Source: Motilimonas sp. E26 (lineage in GTDB: Bacteria; Pseudomonadota; Gammaproteobacteria; Enterobacterales; CBDFNC01). Taken from it: a stretch of DNA of 64,000 nucleotides. Location of the stretch: positions 82,931-146,930 of the forward strand of contig NZ_JAIBHJ010000009.1 in assembly GCF_021278025.1 (NCBI RefSeq). The letters run 5' to 3'. Under the pieces are notes generated by a model. The model was not told the origin of the DNA, did not search any database, and saw only the letters and a program-made list of their open reading frames with translations. The translations under genes were made by a program, and so were the position numbers. This document shows, one piece after another, positions 19,101 through 28,503 of this stretch. Position 1 is the stretch's first letter. Every line of letters starts with the position of its first letter.

Positions 19101-19526
19101 ATGGCACAACGTATGCTTAGTCACTTAATTCAGCGGCAGCATCAGCTTATTGATGAAAAAATGTCGCAGTTAGCGCGCGCGCGTGGTTGTGATATGACGC
19201 TCGCACAGAGGACAGTATTTAATTTAGCGAGTCAACAAATCATTACCTTATCTGAACTAGCGCAATACTTGGCTATTAGTCGACAAGCAGTTCAAAAAAC
19301 AGTTGCTGTATTAGTTGAGAAAAAGTGGGTAAAACTAGTGCCTCATCCTGATAATCGCGCGGCTAAAGTGGTGATTATTACAGAACAAGGCCAAATGGTC
19401 CGTCAGCAGCAGCAGCAAGTAGTTCGTGAAGTTGAGCTTCATTTATATCAGCAGTTAGGTGAAGATAAAGCTAAGTTATTACAGCAACTGTTAAATGAAG
19501 AATGGCAAATTGACAATATAGGTTGA
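19101..19526 (+). CDS. MarR family transcriptional regulator
   Basis: The 141-aa protein has the MarR winged-helix layout. The helix-turn-helix is ITLSELAQYLAISRQAVQKTVAVLVEKKWV, followed by the wing LVPHPDNRAAKVVIITEQG with the family DxRAxxxxLTxxG pattern. Flanking helices LIQRQHQLIDEKMSQLARARG and the Gln-rich C-terminal helix would form the dimer. The ATG at 19101 is chosen over an in-frame TTG at 19089. A perfect palindrome upstream (19019-19034) is a likely operator. The gene lies 67 bases before the sigma factor gene on the same strand, so it may control that gene. Confidence 0.85.
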   Translation: MAQRMLSHLIQRQHQLIDEKMSQLARARGCDMTLAQRTVFNLASQQIITLSELAQYLAISRQAVQKTVAVLVEKKWVKLVPHPDNRAAKVVIITEQGQMVRQQQQQVVREVELHLYQQLGEDKAKLLQQLLNEEWQIDNIG

Positions 19527-19593
19527 CGGGTTGCGCTGAGAGTTTGTATCGCTAGTTAATACTGGTTAATTAAGATTTTAGAGGAGATGAGTT

Positions 19594-20439
19594 GTGATGT
19601 ATCAATTAGCCAATACTTGTCCTTTGGCCGATTTACAAGCTTATATTAATCAAGTAAATCGTTTACCAATACTTAGTGCCGAGCAAGAGCGTGAGTTAGC
19701 AGAGAAGCTGTCTAAAGAGCAAGATCTTGAGGCCGCGAAAGCGTTAATTATGTCAAACTTGCGTTTTGTAGTGATGATAGCTCGCGGCTATCAAGGCTAT
19801 GGTTTATCGCAAGCTGACTTAGTACAAGAAGGTAACATTGGTTTGATGAAGGCGGTAAAGCGTTTCGACCCTGAAATGGGCGTGCGTTTAATGTCCTTTG
19901 CCGTTTATTGGATCAAGGCGGAAATTCATGAATATGTATTTCGTAACTGGCGAATAATTAAATCTGTCACCACTAAAGCGCAAAAGAAACTTTTCTTTAA
20001 TCTGCGTAAGTTTAAGCGTGATTTACATTGGTTTAGTGCAGATGAAGTAGAAGAAGTTGCTGATACTCTTAATGTTACTCCTGCGCAAGTGAGAGAAATG
20101 GAAATGCGACTGTCGAGTCAAGATGTCTCATTACTACTGAGTGATGATGACGAAGAGGATCGCTACCTCGGGATCACAGAATCCTCTTTGCCTGCTGCAG
20201 ATGCATCGCCAGAGTTACAATTGCTAAACTTAGATCAGCATCAACAGGGGCAAGATAAGCTGTATCAGAAATTAGCGCAGTTAGATGATCGTAGTCGGGA
20301 TATTATTGAAGCGCGCTGGCTCAGTGAAAACAAGGCTACTCTCCACGAGTTAGCTGAAAAATACGGTGTTTCTTATGAGCGGATTCGCCAATTAGAAGGG
20401 CAAGCTATTGGCAAATTACGTGCTCATATTCTGGCATAG
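19594..20439 (+). CDS. RpoH-type (sigma-32 family) RNA polymerase sigma factor, probable second copy
   Basis: The 281-aa protein matches RpoH along its length: [34 protein letters not shown] (region 1.2-2.1), [54 protein letters not shown] (region 2, split here for length), the RpoH box [10 protein letters not shown], and a region 4.2 helix-turn-helix ending [21 protein letters not shown]. Several core positions differ from E. coli RpoH (for example LMSFAVYW). The classical rpoH neighbour is ftsX; here the neighbours are marR and a YbaK gene, so this is probably an extra paralogue. GAGGAG at 19581 fits either GTG 19594 or ATG 19597. Confidence 0.88.
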   Translation: MMYQLANTCPLADLQAYINQVNRLPILSAEQERELAEKLSKEQDLEAAKALIMSNLRFVVMIARGYQGYGLSQADLVQEGNIGLMKAVKRFDPEMGVRLMSFAVYWIKAEIHEYVFRNWRIIKSVTTKAQKKLFFNLRKFKRDLHWFSADEVEEVADTLNVTPAQVREMEMRLSSQDVSLLLSDDDEEDRYLGITESSLPAADASPELQLLNLDQHQQGQDKLYQKLAQLDDRSRDIIEARWLSENKATLHELAEKYGVSYERIRQLEGQAIGKLRAHILA

Positions 20440-20450
20440 TTACTATACTT

Positions 20451-20510
20451 ACACCAAAGTACCAAGATGTAACGGTACTTTGGTGTCAGAAGCATGCAGG
20501 CATGCTTTTT
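20451..20510 (+). terminator. Double hairpin terminator after the sigma factor gene
   Basis: The first hairpin pairs ACACCAAAGTACC with GGTACTTTGGTGT (20451-20486). The second pairs AAGCATG with CATGCTT (20490-20507) and runs into a T-tract. Confidence 0.75.
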
Positions 20511-20574
20511 AGCATTATCAGTTAAATTTGATGCTTAATTTTATTCATAAGGAGGTGGTTAAAAAGGAGGTAAT

Positions 20575-21090
20575 ATGTATATTCAACGTTTGAGCAATTA
20601 TTTAAGTCAAGCTCATATCCATTATCAGGTGTTGCAGCATTCACCCGCTTACAGCGCCAAAGAAATAGCCGAAATGACCCACATTAGCGGAATGGATTTT
20701 GCGAAAACCCTTATTATCAATGTCGATGGTATTAGTATGATGCTAGTGCTACCCGCGACTTATCGCTGGGAGCCGACTAGCTTTGCCAAAATGATGGGGG
20801 CTGAATCGGTGGAATTGCTCCCAGAAGAAGAGTTAGCGTTGCTATTTCCGAACTGCGAAGTAGGCGCCATGCCACCCTTTGGTAACTTATATGGTATCGC
20901 GGTCTATATTGCACGTGAGCTTACGTTACGTGAGCACATTATGTTTAACGCGGGTAATCACCACGAAGTGTGGCAAATGGATTATTATGATTACCATGAA
21001 CTTGTTTCACCTAGGGTGATTACTGAGGGATATGTGCGTAATAATCCTTCGCGTCCTGTGCATGTACATCATGGCGGGTTTAGCCACTAG
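20575..21090 (+). CDS. YbaK/ProXp-type aminoacyl-tRNA deacylase domain protein
   Basis: Members of this family remove wrongly attached amino acids from tRNA. The 171-aa protein carries the YbaK core: HIHYQVLQHSPAYSAKEIAEMTHISGMDFAKTLIINVDG (the lysine of AKT is the conserved binding residue), then LPATYRWEPTSFAKMMG, and VGAMPPFGNLYGIAVYIA, the glycine-rich loop of the family. The C-terminus has a His-rich tail (RPVHVHHGGFSH). Substrate specificity cannot be read from the sequence. A very strong ribosome binding site AAGGAGG precedes the ATG, and a second AAGGAGG lies about 16 bases further upstream. Confidence 0.85.
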   Translation: MYIQRLSNYLSQAHIHYQVLQHSPAYSAKEIAEMTHISGMDFAKTLIINVDGISMMLVLPATYRWEPTSFAKMMGAESVELLPEEELALLFPNCEVGAMPPFGNLYGIAVYIARELTLREHIMFNAGNHHEVWQMDYYDYHELVSPRVITEGYVRNNPSRPVHVHHGGFSH

Positions 21091-21114
21091 TAAGCCATGG
21101 TGTTAAGCGCCCAT

Positions 21115-21147
21115 AAAAAAGCCAGCGTTAAACTGAGCGCTGGCTTT
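21115..21147. terminator. Bidirectional terminator between the YbaK gene and trmH
   Basis: GCCAGCG pairs with CGCTGGC; A6 on the left and TTT on the right allow use from both converging genes. Confidence 0.75.
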
Positions 21148-21171
21148 AGGTTTCCATCAAAAAAGCGATTT

Positions 21172-21888
21172 CTAATCGTTATCGATTTCCGTCCATGCTG
21201 TTTTACTCATTTGTACTTTCTGCCACCACTCTTCCGATGCGACAATTTGTCCTTCATCATCAATTTCTGGGTAAGGTAAATCTTTTTGGCGGCACAGCTT
21301 AGCAAAAATAGGGTGGCCGCCTTCAAACATAATCCGGTCACGCTCTTTTTTCTCGATATGATCTGTTTTTGGTTGGTACATACCAGCAAGCTCACGCTGG
21401 CGTTGTGCTTCGTAGAGCATCAATGCTGTAGCAACAGATACATTTAACGACTGGCACATGCCGACCATAGGAATAATGACATCTTGATCAGCTAAGGCGA
21501 GGGCTTCGGCTGTGATGCCGTCTTTTTCTTGGCCCATTAAAATAGCGGTTGGCTTGGTATAATCAATTTGACGAAAATCAACAGCTGTATCAGACAGGTT
21601 TGTCGCAATAATTTGCATGCCTTGAGCTTTTAGGGCTTTAACTGCATCGCTGATGCTATTGTGCGGCTTGACTTGAACCCAGTTTTGGCTGCCTGTTGCA
21701 GTATGGCCCGATAAACGCATTTTGGGATCATCCCAAATGGCATGAACTTCGCTGATGCCCACCGCATCACATGTGCGTACGATAGCGGCTAGGTTGTGTA
21801 ATTTATGAACCTTTTCCATACATACGGTGAGGTCGGTTTGACGATGCTGTAGCATCTGGTCAATGCGGGTAAAACGCTCTGGAGTCAT
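21172..21888 (-). CDS. trmH: tRNA (guanosine(18)-2'-O)-methyltransferase
   Basis: TrmH (SpoU) methylates the ribose of G18 in tRNA. The 238-aa protein has the SPOUT fold with family motifs: NLAAIVRTCDAVG (motif 1), TAILMGQEKDGIT (motif 2) and IPMVGMCQSLNVSVATALMLYE (motif 3, trefoil knot). The C-terminal extension PYPEIDDEGQIV is also typical. It is the last gene of the gmk-rpoZ-spoT-trmH operon, 14 bases after spoT, as in E. coli and Shewanella. Confidence 0.96.
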   Translation of the reverse strand: MTPERFTRIDQMLQHRQTDLTVCMEKVHKLHNLAAIVRTCDAVGISEVHAIWDDPKMRLSGHTATGSQNWVQVKPHNSISDAVKALKAQGMQIIATNLSDTAVDFRQIDYTKPTAILMGQEKDGITAEALALADQDVIIPMVGMCQSLNVSVATALMLYEAQRQRELAGMYQPKTDHIEKKERDRIMFEGGHPIFAKLCRQKDLPYPEIDDEGQIVASEEWWQKVQMSKTAWTEIDND

Positions 21889-21902
21889 ACTTTTTCTCTA
21901 AA

Positions 21903-24035
21903 TTAGTGCTTCTTAACTGGGCGGTTACGATTTCGAGCCACCTTAGTTACGTCAGGCAAGACACGGATCTTACGCATAATATTGGCTAGATGGATACGGT
22001 TCTTAGTGGTGATCAGTAAATCGACTACATAGACGCGACCGTCTTTTTCATCGGTATTTATGTTATGAATATTAGAACCCGTGGCAGCGACCGCGTTGGT
22101 TAAGTCAGCCAACACACCTTGATGATTGATTAATTCAACACGAATTTCGGTGCGGTACTCGTGTTCCGTATCCAGACTCATGTCCCACTCAACCGCCATA
22201 TATTTATCCACCTCATTAAGATGGTTCTGAATATTGCGACAAGTATCTAAGTGGATAACAAGCCCCTTACCTGGGCTAATATGGGCAATGATAGGGTCGC
22301 CAGGTATCGGGCGACAACAGTTTGCATACGTTACTAGCATGCCATCAGCGCCTTTGACTGGCATTTTACCGTGTTCAGTATCGGCTAAAGTTAGTTCATC
22401 GGCATTGCCAAGTAAACGACGGGCAATGACGATACTCATGGCGTTACCTAAGCCGATATCTGCCAGCATATCTTCAATGCACTCTTGCTTGGTATCTTGC
22501 AGTACCTTCGCGATATTTTGCGGGTCAATATCTGACAAACTCTTGTCGCCTAAAGCATGATTTAGCAAGCGACGACCTAAGCCGACTGATTCGTCAAAAC
22601 GTAGGTTTTTCAGCATTTGGCGAATTGTATTACGAGCCTTACCTGTCACTACGTAATTGAGCCAAGCGGCATTCGGTCTGGCTCCCGGCGCGGTAATAAT
22701 CTCTATCGCTTGGCCATTTTTTAGTTTACGACTAAGTGGGTAAGGCTGGCGATCTACCCGCGCGCCAACACAAGCATTACCAACATCAGTATGCACGGCA
22801 TAAGCAAAATCAACCGGCGTTGCACCTAAAGGTAATTCGATAATGCGACCTTCAGGGGTGAAAACATAAATCTCATCAGGAAACAGCTCGGTTTTTACAC
22901 TTTCAACAAATTCAAATGAACTGCCCGCACTTTGCTGCAACTCAATCAAGCTTTGCATCCAGCGACGAGCGCGCACTTGGGCGGTTGTACCTGAAGCTTC
23001 GCCATTTTGTTTATAAGACCAATGTGCAGCAACCCCTTTATCGGCCATTTGATCCATGTCTTCGGTGCGGATTTGGATCTCGACTGGTACACCATGAGGG
23101 CCGACTAAGGAAGTATGTAATGATTGGTAACCATTGGCTTTCGGGATCGCAATATAATCTTTAAAGCGGCCAGGGCGGGGCTTAAATAAACTGTGCATTT
23201 GACCAAGCACACGATAGCAAGTATCGAGTGAGTCCACCATGATACGAAAAGCGTAAATATCCATCACTTCATGGAATTGCAGCTCTTTACTGCGCATTTT
23301 ATTGTAAATGCTGAATAAATTTTTCTCGCGACCAAGTACTTGTGCTTCAATACCAACATCTTCTAAACGGCCCGCTACTTCAGAATGAATATTATCCATT
23401 ACCTCGCGGCGATTACCACGCGCACGGCGCACCGATTCTTTCAGTACACGATAGCGCATTGGGTAAAGCGCTTGAAAGCCAAGCTCTTCCAACTCGTTCT
23501 TAATATTGTGAATACCTAAACGGTTGGCGATGGGGGCAAATACTTCAAGGGTTTCATTGGCGATGCGGCGGCGTTTATCGGGACGCAGTGCGCCTAGGGT
23601 GCGCATATTATGAGTGCGGTCGGCAAGCTTGATTAGCACAACGCGAATATCTTGCACCATGGCCATAACCATTTTGCGAAAGTTCTCAGCTTGCGCTTCT
23701 TTGCGATCACGAAACTTTAGCTTGTCTAACTTACTAACCCCTTCCACTAACTCGGCAATGGTGTCGCCAAACATGGCGGCTAAGTCATCTTGCGTGGTTT
23801 CAGTATCTTCTATTACGTCATGTAACAACGCCGCGGCCAAGGTTTCATAATCAAGGCGCATTTCAGCCAAAATATAGGACACAGCAACAGGGTGGGTAAT
23901 ATAAGGTTCACCACTAGAACGAAATTGACCTTCGTGCGCATCCCTTGCCACGATATAAACTTGTTTTAGTTTTTCTTGTTGCTCTGGCGGCAAATACGTT
24001 GCGGCCAGTGTTTGTAAGCTTTCAAAGATATACAA
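21903..24035 (-). CDS. spoT: Bifunctional (p)ppGpp synthase/hydrolase SpoT
   Basis: SpoT sets the level of the alarmone (p)ppGpp during stress. The 710-aa protein has an HD hydrolase domain (LLHDVIEDTETT and KLADRTHNMRTL), a synthetase domain with GRFKDYIAIPKANGYQSLHT and EIQIRTEDMD, a TGS domain (IYVFTPEGRIIELPLGATPVDFAYAVHT, split here), a zinc-finger/helical region with the CCRPIPGD motif and a C-terminal ACT domain. The RFKD sequence corresponds to the RxKD motif of bifunctional enzymes rather than the ExDD motif of RelA. It follows rpoZ in the conserved operon. Confidence 0.98.
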   Translation of the reverse strand: MYIFESLQTLAATYLPPEQQEKLKQVYIVARDAHEGQFRSSGEPYITHPVAVSYILAEMRLDYETLAAALLHDVIEDTETTQDDLAAMFGDTIAELVEGVSKLDKLKFRDRKEAQAENFRKMVMAMVQDIRVVLIKLADRTHNMRTLGALRPDKRRRIANETLEVFAPIANRLGIHNIKNELEELGFQALYPMRYRVLKESVRRARGNRREVMDNIHSEVAGRLEDVGIEAQVLGREKNLFSIYNKMRSKELQFHEVMDIYAFRIMVDSLDTCYRVLGQMHSLFKPRPGRFKDYIAIPKANGYQSLHTSLVGPHGVPVEIQIRTEDMDQMADKGVAAHWSYKQNGEASGTTAQVRARRWMQSLIELQQSAGSSFEFVESVKTELFPDEIYVFTPEGRIIELPLGATPVDFAYAVHTDVGNACVGARVDRQPYPLSRKLKNGQAIEIITAPGARPNAAWLNYVVTGKARNTIRQMLKNLRFDESVGLGRRLLNHALGDKSLSDIDPQNIAKVLQDTKQECIEDMLADIGLGNAMSIVIARRLLGNADELTLADTEHGKMPVKGADGMLVTYANCCRPIPGDPIIAHISPGKGLVIHLDTCRNIQNHLNEVDKYMAVEWDMSLDTEHEYRTEIRVELINHQGVLADLTNAVAATGSNIHNINTDEKDGRVYVVDLLITTKNRIHLANIMRKIRVLPDVTKVARNRNRPVKKH

Positions 24036-24105
24036 ACTCGTCCCCGATAGTGCAAAGGTAATAAAGTGAAGATACTAAATATTGAGTGGAATAGTGAGCT
24101 TTTTG

Positions 24106-24133
24106 ATCAAAAAAGCACCCATGGCGGGTGCTT
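24106..24133 (-). terminator. Terminator/attenuator between rpoZ and spoT
   Basis: AAAGCACCC and GGGTGCTTT form a hairpin, followed on the minus strand by six T residues. It lies 15 bases after the rpoZ stop, so it may lower read-through into spoT. Confidence 0.7.
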
Positions 24134-24148
24134 TATAGAGAAAGGTGC

Positions 24149-24424
24149 TTAACCGCGACCTTCTGCAATCGCTGCAACCGCTGCCATTTCAGCTGCGTCT
24201 TGTTCTTGTTGCTCTTGGCGATCTTGCATATCCATTGTGCTAGAAGTCACTAGGCCTTCTTCAATTTCACGTAAAGCGATCACTGTCGGCTTATCATTTT
24301 CACTGTCAACTAAAGGCTCTTTACCTTGTACCGCGATTTGACGAGCGCGACGAGCCGCAACTAGGATCAAATCAAAACGGTTTCCAATTTTATCTACAGC
24401 ATCTTCTACAGTTACGCGTGCCAT
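24149..24424 (-). CDS. rpoZ: RNA polymerase omega subunit
   Basis: Omega helps assemble RNA polymerase and forms part of a ppGpp binding site. The 91-aa length is normal. The conserved start [19 protein letters not shown] and [37 protein letters not shown] are present. The C-terminus is Gln/Glu/Ala-rich, as in related species. It lies between gmk and spoT in the conserved order. Confidence 0.98.
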   Translation of the reverse strand: MARVTVEDAVDKIGNRFDLILVAARRARQIAVQGKEPLVDSENDKPTVIALREIEEGLVTSSTMDMQDRQEQQEQDAAEMAAVAAIAEGRG

Positions 24425-24537
24425 CTAAGGACTCCGTGGATTAAAAAAAACGACGCAAAATTATACAAGCTTAGACGAGCTAGATCCAGATCCTTTTCGC
24501 CTAAACGTGTCACTTAATTGTGTGTTAGCTTAACACA

Positions 24538-25161
24538 TTAAGCTAACAACTCTGAAATCATGTTTCTATGCAATGCACTCTGGCGCGTTTGCGCTAAGCG
24601 CTGACCTTTAATAATAGTATCAAACTCGGCCAATGCTTGGTCAAAGTCATCATTAATAATTAAAAAATCATACTCATCATAATGAGACATTTCTGATTTG
24701 GCTTGTGCCATACGTTTGTTAATGGTTTCTTCACTGTCTTGACCACGTTGGTATAGGCGTTGTTCTAGCGCTTCGCGACTGGGCGGTAAAATAAAAATGC
24801 CTTTTGCTTCGGGCATCAGTGCTTTCACCTGACGAGCACCTTGCCAATCAATGTCCAAAAATACATCAATCCCTTGATTCAAGCTGTCTTCAATGGCTAG
24901 GCGTGAAGTGCCATAAAAATTGCCAAATACTTCAGCCCATTCGAAAAAGGCCTTGTCAGCGATCATTCCTTTAAATTCGGCTTGATCGACAAAATGATAA
25001 TGCTCGCCGTTTACTTCGCCTAGACGTGGGTCTCGAGTAGTGTGAGAGACAGACACTTGCAGCTGTTTGCGATCGGAAATATTTAGTAATGCGTTGATCA
25101 GACTTGATTTACCAGCTCCACTGGGAGCGGAAACAATATATAAAGTACCTTTAAGTGACAT
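24538..25161 (-). CDS. gmk: Guanylate kinase
   Basis: This enzyme phosphorylates GMP to GDP. The 207-aa protein has the P-loop [16 protein letters not shown], the GMP-binding [19 protein letters not shown] segment, and the [11 protein letters not shown] and [12 protein letters not shown] motifs. The ATG at 25161 ([10 protein letters not shown]) is preferred to the in-frame TTG five codons upstream because it gives the family N-terminus. It is the first gene of the operon. In E. coli the next conserved gene upstream region is ligB/yicC; here it faces the accessory zone. Confidence 0.97.
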   Translation of the reverse strand: MSLKGTLYIVSAPSGAGKSSLINALLNISDRKQLQVSVSHTTRDPRLGEVNGEHYHFVDQAEFKGMIADKAFFEWAEVFGNFYGTSRLAIEDSLNQGIDVFLDIDWQGARQVKALMPEAKGIFILPPSREALEQRLYQRGQDSEETINKRMAQAKSEMSHYDEYDFLIINDDFDQALAEFDTIIKGQRLAQTRQSALHRNMISELLA

Positions 25162-25445
25162 GGTAATACTCTGCAAGGGCCATAAAGGCGGCTAAATGTA
25201 GCAAAAAAAAGGGCGCGGAAAAAGCTTAGCTTGCAGGGCAATGATATTTGTTGGTCATTGGTTTTTTGCTAATTGCAGGTTAATGAACCAGAATTTGATA
25301 AAATAGTTAATTATGGCTGTTTGTTTGCTTTTAAAATAGGTAACCTAATCAGTGCTATGTAACGTCACCTTGGATGTAAGTGATTGTAACTTAATCAGTA
25401 CATCATTGTGGTCTTTGAAATTATCCAACAATAGTGGAGTAACAT

Positions 25446-25940
25446 ATGAAGACGAAAGAGTCGTTAAAAGCAGTAAATGAAAAGCTCGAATCTTTGAAAG
25501 GTAGCTTAGCCGAAGAAGCTGGCAAGCTGAAAGAAAATGGTCAGCAGTCGTGGCGTGAAACTCAAAAGCATCTAGATAACATGTCTGATAAGTTGAAAAC
25601 AGCCTATGAATCGTTAGAGTCAAACTACGATGAGACTAAGCTAAAAGGGCATCTTGCGGTCATGGAAGCACGTGATAAGTGGGATGAATTAGGTAAAGTG
25701 GTTGAGCAATATTATCAGCACTCTAAAGATGTCAAAAACAAGGGTGAACAAGCATTAGATGAAGCTCAGCTGCAATCCCATTTATTAAAATTGGAGGCCC
25801 GCGACGCCATTGAGGCTAAAAGTAAAGCGGTTCGTCAGCAATACAATGAATCGCGTACTGAGTTAGAAAATTTGACCGCTAAATCGATTAAAGAAATAGA
25901 TAGTTCGTTTGAAACCTTAAAGTCGAAATTTACCCGCTAG
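25446..25940 (+). CDS. Repetitive amphipathic helical protein of unknown function
   Basis: The 164-aa protein is highly charged, rich in Lys, Glu, Leu and Gln, and predicted by eye as one long coiled-coil or amphipathic helix without signal peptide or membrane segment. It contains an internal duplication: a unit with LKGHLAVMEARDKWDELGK is repeated about 45 residues later as LQSHLLKLEARDAIEAKSK. The look recalls LEA-like or apolipoprotein-like proteins, but I do not assign a family. A GGAG ribosome binding site (25436-25439) precedes the ATG. It is divergent from gmk and convergent with the GGDEF-EAL gene. Confidence 0.75.
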   Translation: MKTKESLKAVNEKLESLKGSLAEEAGKLKENGQQSWRETQKHLDNMSDKLKTAYESLESNYDETKLKGHLAVMEARDKWDELGKVVEQYYQHSKDVKNKGEQALDEAQLQSHLLKLEARDAIEAKSKAVRQQYNESRTELENLTAKSIKEIDSSFETLKSKFTR

Positions 25941-25977
25941 CAGTTTTAGGCGAATTAGTCTGGAATGGATGTGCCGA

Positions 25978-28377
25978 CTAAGCTTCAAATAAATGTTCCA
26001 CATCGCCGGGCTTCATTGGCTTGGCGATGTAATAGCCTTGGCCGTATTCACACCCTATTTCGACTAATTTTTTATGCTGTTGTATCGTTTCTATCCCCTC
26101 TATAATCACTTGGAAACCTAAGTCATTACTTAAATCGCGCACCGCCCTCATGAGTGATAAATCTTTTTTCGAACTGAGCATTCGACTGGTGAAAGAACGA
26201 TCAACTTTGATAAAATCAATTGGATAGTCGAACAAGGCATTAAGGGAGCTAAAGCCCGTGCCGAAATCATCCATGCCGATTAAAATGCCCGCAGCGCGCA
26301 ACTTATCTAAAGCTTCAAAAGAAGACTGATTTTGTCGCACAAACTCTTTTTCACTGAATTCAAATACTAAATTTTTCGGTGATACCTTAGCTTGATGGAT
26401 AATGTCCAAAAGAGTATTAACAGATTCCGTGTTGAGTAAGTGCTTAGGTGATAAATTGACCGCGACACGAATGTGTTTGGGGTGCAACTTCAGTTGTTGC
26501 CATTGATACAGCTGCTTACAAGATTGACGCAAAATGTTCAAATCTAGTTGGATAATAAGACCCGATTTTTCGGCAAAAGGAATAAAGTCTAGGGCTTTGC
26601 GTAAAGTATGTTTACGGTCACTCCAGCGAGCGACCACTTCAAAGCCCATTAAAGAGTTATCTTGCAGCCGGATCATCGGTTGATAGTGCGGGATAATGTC
26701 GCCATGAGATAATGCGTTTAATAAATCTTTGCTCAATTTTGCGCTGTCTTTATTAAGTCCATTATCTTGGTGAAAGCTAACATGAGATTTACGATGTTTA
26801 GCGATATACATGGCGTTGTCGGCATCCTCTAAAATTTGCTCGACACTGGTGTATTCGTTATTAACCTGCGTTATACCAAGGCTGCACTTGCAAGTTAAGA
26901 GCTCGTGACCAAGGGACATTGGGGCTTCAAACGCGGCGACAATGCGCTGGGAGATTTCTATCACGTCTTCTTTCGCTGCTATTTTATCGAGTAGAATAAC
27001 AAACTCATCACCACCAAAGCGTGCTAACACATCATTCTGTCTTATACAGCCTTCTAATAACCGAGCACTACTAATCAACACTTGATCTCCCATGTGATGA
27101 CCGTAGTAATCATTAATGTTTTTGAACTTGTCGAGGTCAATAAATATGACAGCAAAAGTTTCATCAACATGACGCTTTACGCGTTTGAATGCGACCGTTA
27201 ACTTTTCAATAAACAGTGCTCTGTTACCTAGCTGAGTTAAAGGGTCGTGAAAAGCGCCATAAGTCAGTTTTTCTCTAATACTTTGATATTGTCTTAACTC
27301 TTGCTCTAGTTTCCTATTTGATTGGCTGAGTTGCTTAATTTTGCTTTGTATTTGTCGGTCAAAACGTAAATTTTCTTGCAAGGAATATTGTGTTAATTGA
27401 CGCTGCAAAGTTAAGGCTGACAAATGCGCACAATACACCACTAAATTTTGTATTTCTCTTTGCATACCAAAGGTATGAGATTGGCTGCAGATAGCCAGTA
27501 CTCCTAATAATCTACCATCATAAAGAATGGGCGCGCCAAACCAAGAATGTTTAAGGGTGTAGAGAGGCGGCTGTTTTTGTTGTGCATGTTGCAAGTGAGC
27601 AAAGCTTAAAGGGGTGAGAAAACGTGCTTTGCCATTTTTAATCACTAGCTCAGCTAGGTAAAGATATAAAGGCGCAGTTAGTGCTTTTGTACTGGTGAAG
27701 AACATATTTGGTTCACTGTCATTCAATAGAATGACGTAATTTTCAACGTCAGGAAGATAAGGTTGTAGGGTGACTCTAAGCTTTTCAGAAAGCTTATCCA
27801 TGGCTGAATTACTTACAGCTTGTAGCGTCAAATCTTGATAAGCAGAAGGACTAATTAATTGGTATTGGCCATTGGCAAGTAATGCATTTAAGCGCGCTTT
27901 GAGTATATGTTGTGCTAGCTGCTCGATAGCGGGAGAAGCAAATTCGGCGCAGATGAGTAAATAGAGAGAAGGACGCAAAAAAAGATTGTTATTTAGTAAG
28001 TTAATACAGTGCCAAGATGCTGACATGTTTAATTTATTAAGGGCGTTGAGGGCGTTGGTATTTGACAGGTTTAAATGAATTTCTTGTTCAATAATATGGC
28101 TTACCTGAGGCGATCCAATTTCAGTGTGGGCTAAGATTTGGCCACCGCCAATACCTGAAAACTGGACTAAGTAGACTTGTTCTACCTTGGCACATTGGCT
28201 TAATAAACCGAAACTGAATTGACAGACATCAGCATGCTGTTTTAAACGCTGTTGAGGTTCATAGTCAAAAAGGTGTTTTAGTTGCGCTAATAAGTGCGAT
28301 CTTGAATCACTAAAATTAGTAAAGCGTGGAGAAAAATAGTCTGGCTCTGAGCTCGTTTTAAAGTTTGGGTCATCCAT
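25978..28377 (-). CDS. Cyclic-di-GMP signalling protein with GAF-like, GGDEF and EAL domains
   Basis: The 799-aa cytoplasmic protein has an N-terminal sensory half with a GAF-like domain (about residues 170-330: WFGAPILYDGRLLGVLAICSQ), a short coiled coil, a GGDEF domain with intact FGGDEFVILL and an inhibitory RxxD site (RQND) just before it, and an EAL domain. In the EAL domain the signature is EVV rather than EAL. The other catalytic residues appear present: VNLSPKHL, FEFSEKEF, DDFGTGFSSL, IDFIKVDRSF, IEGIET and QGYYIAKP. It could therefore both make and degrade c-di-GMP; the balance is unknown. No membrane segment was seen. Confidence 0.92.
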   Translation of the reverse strand: MDDPNFKTSSEPDYFSPRFTNFSDSRSHLLAQLKHLFDYEPQQRLKQHADVCQFSFGLLSQCAKVEQVYLVQFSGIGGGQILAHTEIGSPQVSHIIEQEIHLNLSNTNALNALNKLNMSASWHCINLLNNNLFLRPSLYLLICAEFASPAIEQLAQHILKARLNALLANGQYQLISPSAYQDLTLQAVSNSAMDKLSEKLRVTLQPYLPDVENYVILLNDSEPNMFFTSTKALTAPLYLYLAELVIKNGKARFLTPLSFAHLQHAQQKQPPLYTLKHSWFGAPILYDGRLLGVLAICSQSHTFGMQREIQNLVVYCAHLSALTLQRQLTQYSLQENLRFDRQIQSKIKQLSQSNRKLEQELRQYQSIREKLTYGAFHDPLTQLGNRALFIEKLTVAFKRVKRHVDETFAVIFIDLDKFKNINDYYGHHMGDQVLISSARLLEGCIRQNDVLARFGGDEFVILLDKIAAKEDVIEISQRIVAAFEAPMSLGHELLTCKCSLGITQVNNEYTSVEQILEDADNAMYIAKHRKSHVSFHQDNGLNKDSAKLSKDLLNALSHGDIIPHYQPMIRLQDNSLMGFEVVARWSDRKHTLRKALDFIPFAEKSGLIIQLDLNILRQSCKQLYQWQQLKLHPKHIRVAVNLSPKHLLNTESVNTLLDIIHQAKVSPKNLVFEFSEKEFVRQNQSSFEALDKLRAAGILIGMDDFGTGFSSLNALFDYPIDFIKVDRSFTSRMLSSKKDLSLMRAVRDLSNDLGFQVIIEGIETIQQHKKLVEIGCEYGQGYYIAKPMKPGDVEHLFEA

Positions 28378-28503
28378 GCCACTACACGCCTATAAAGCCA
28401 TAACGGGAGTACCTTTGAGTTTAGCAGGGATTGCTTATTGAGCAAAAACTATACAAATTTTATCGCTATTTTAGTGAAAGTGAATTTTTGTTTATGTATT
28501 TTG

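Noticed and set aside
25345..25623. Minus-strand frame overlapping the amphipathic protein gene
   Set aside because: Low-complexity reading without ribosome binding site, opposite to a better-supported gene.
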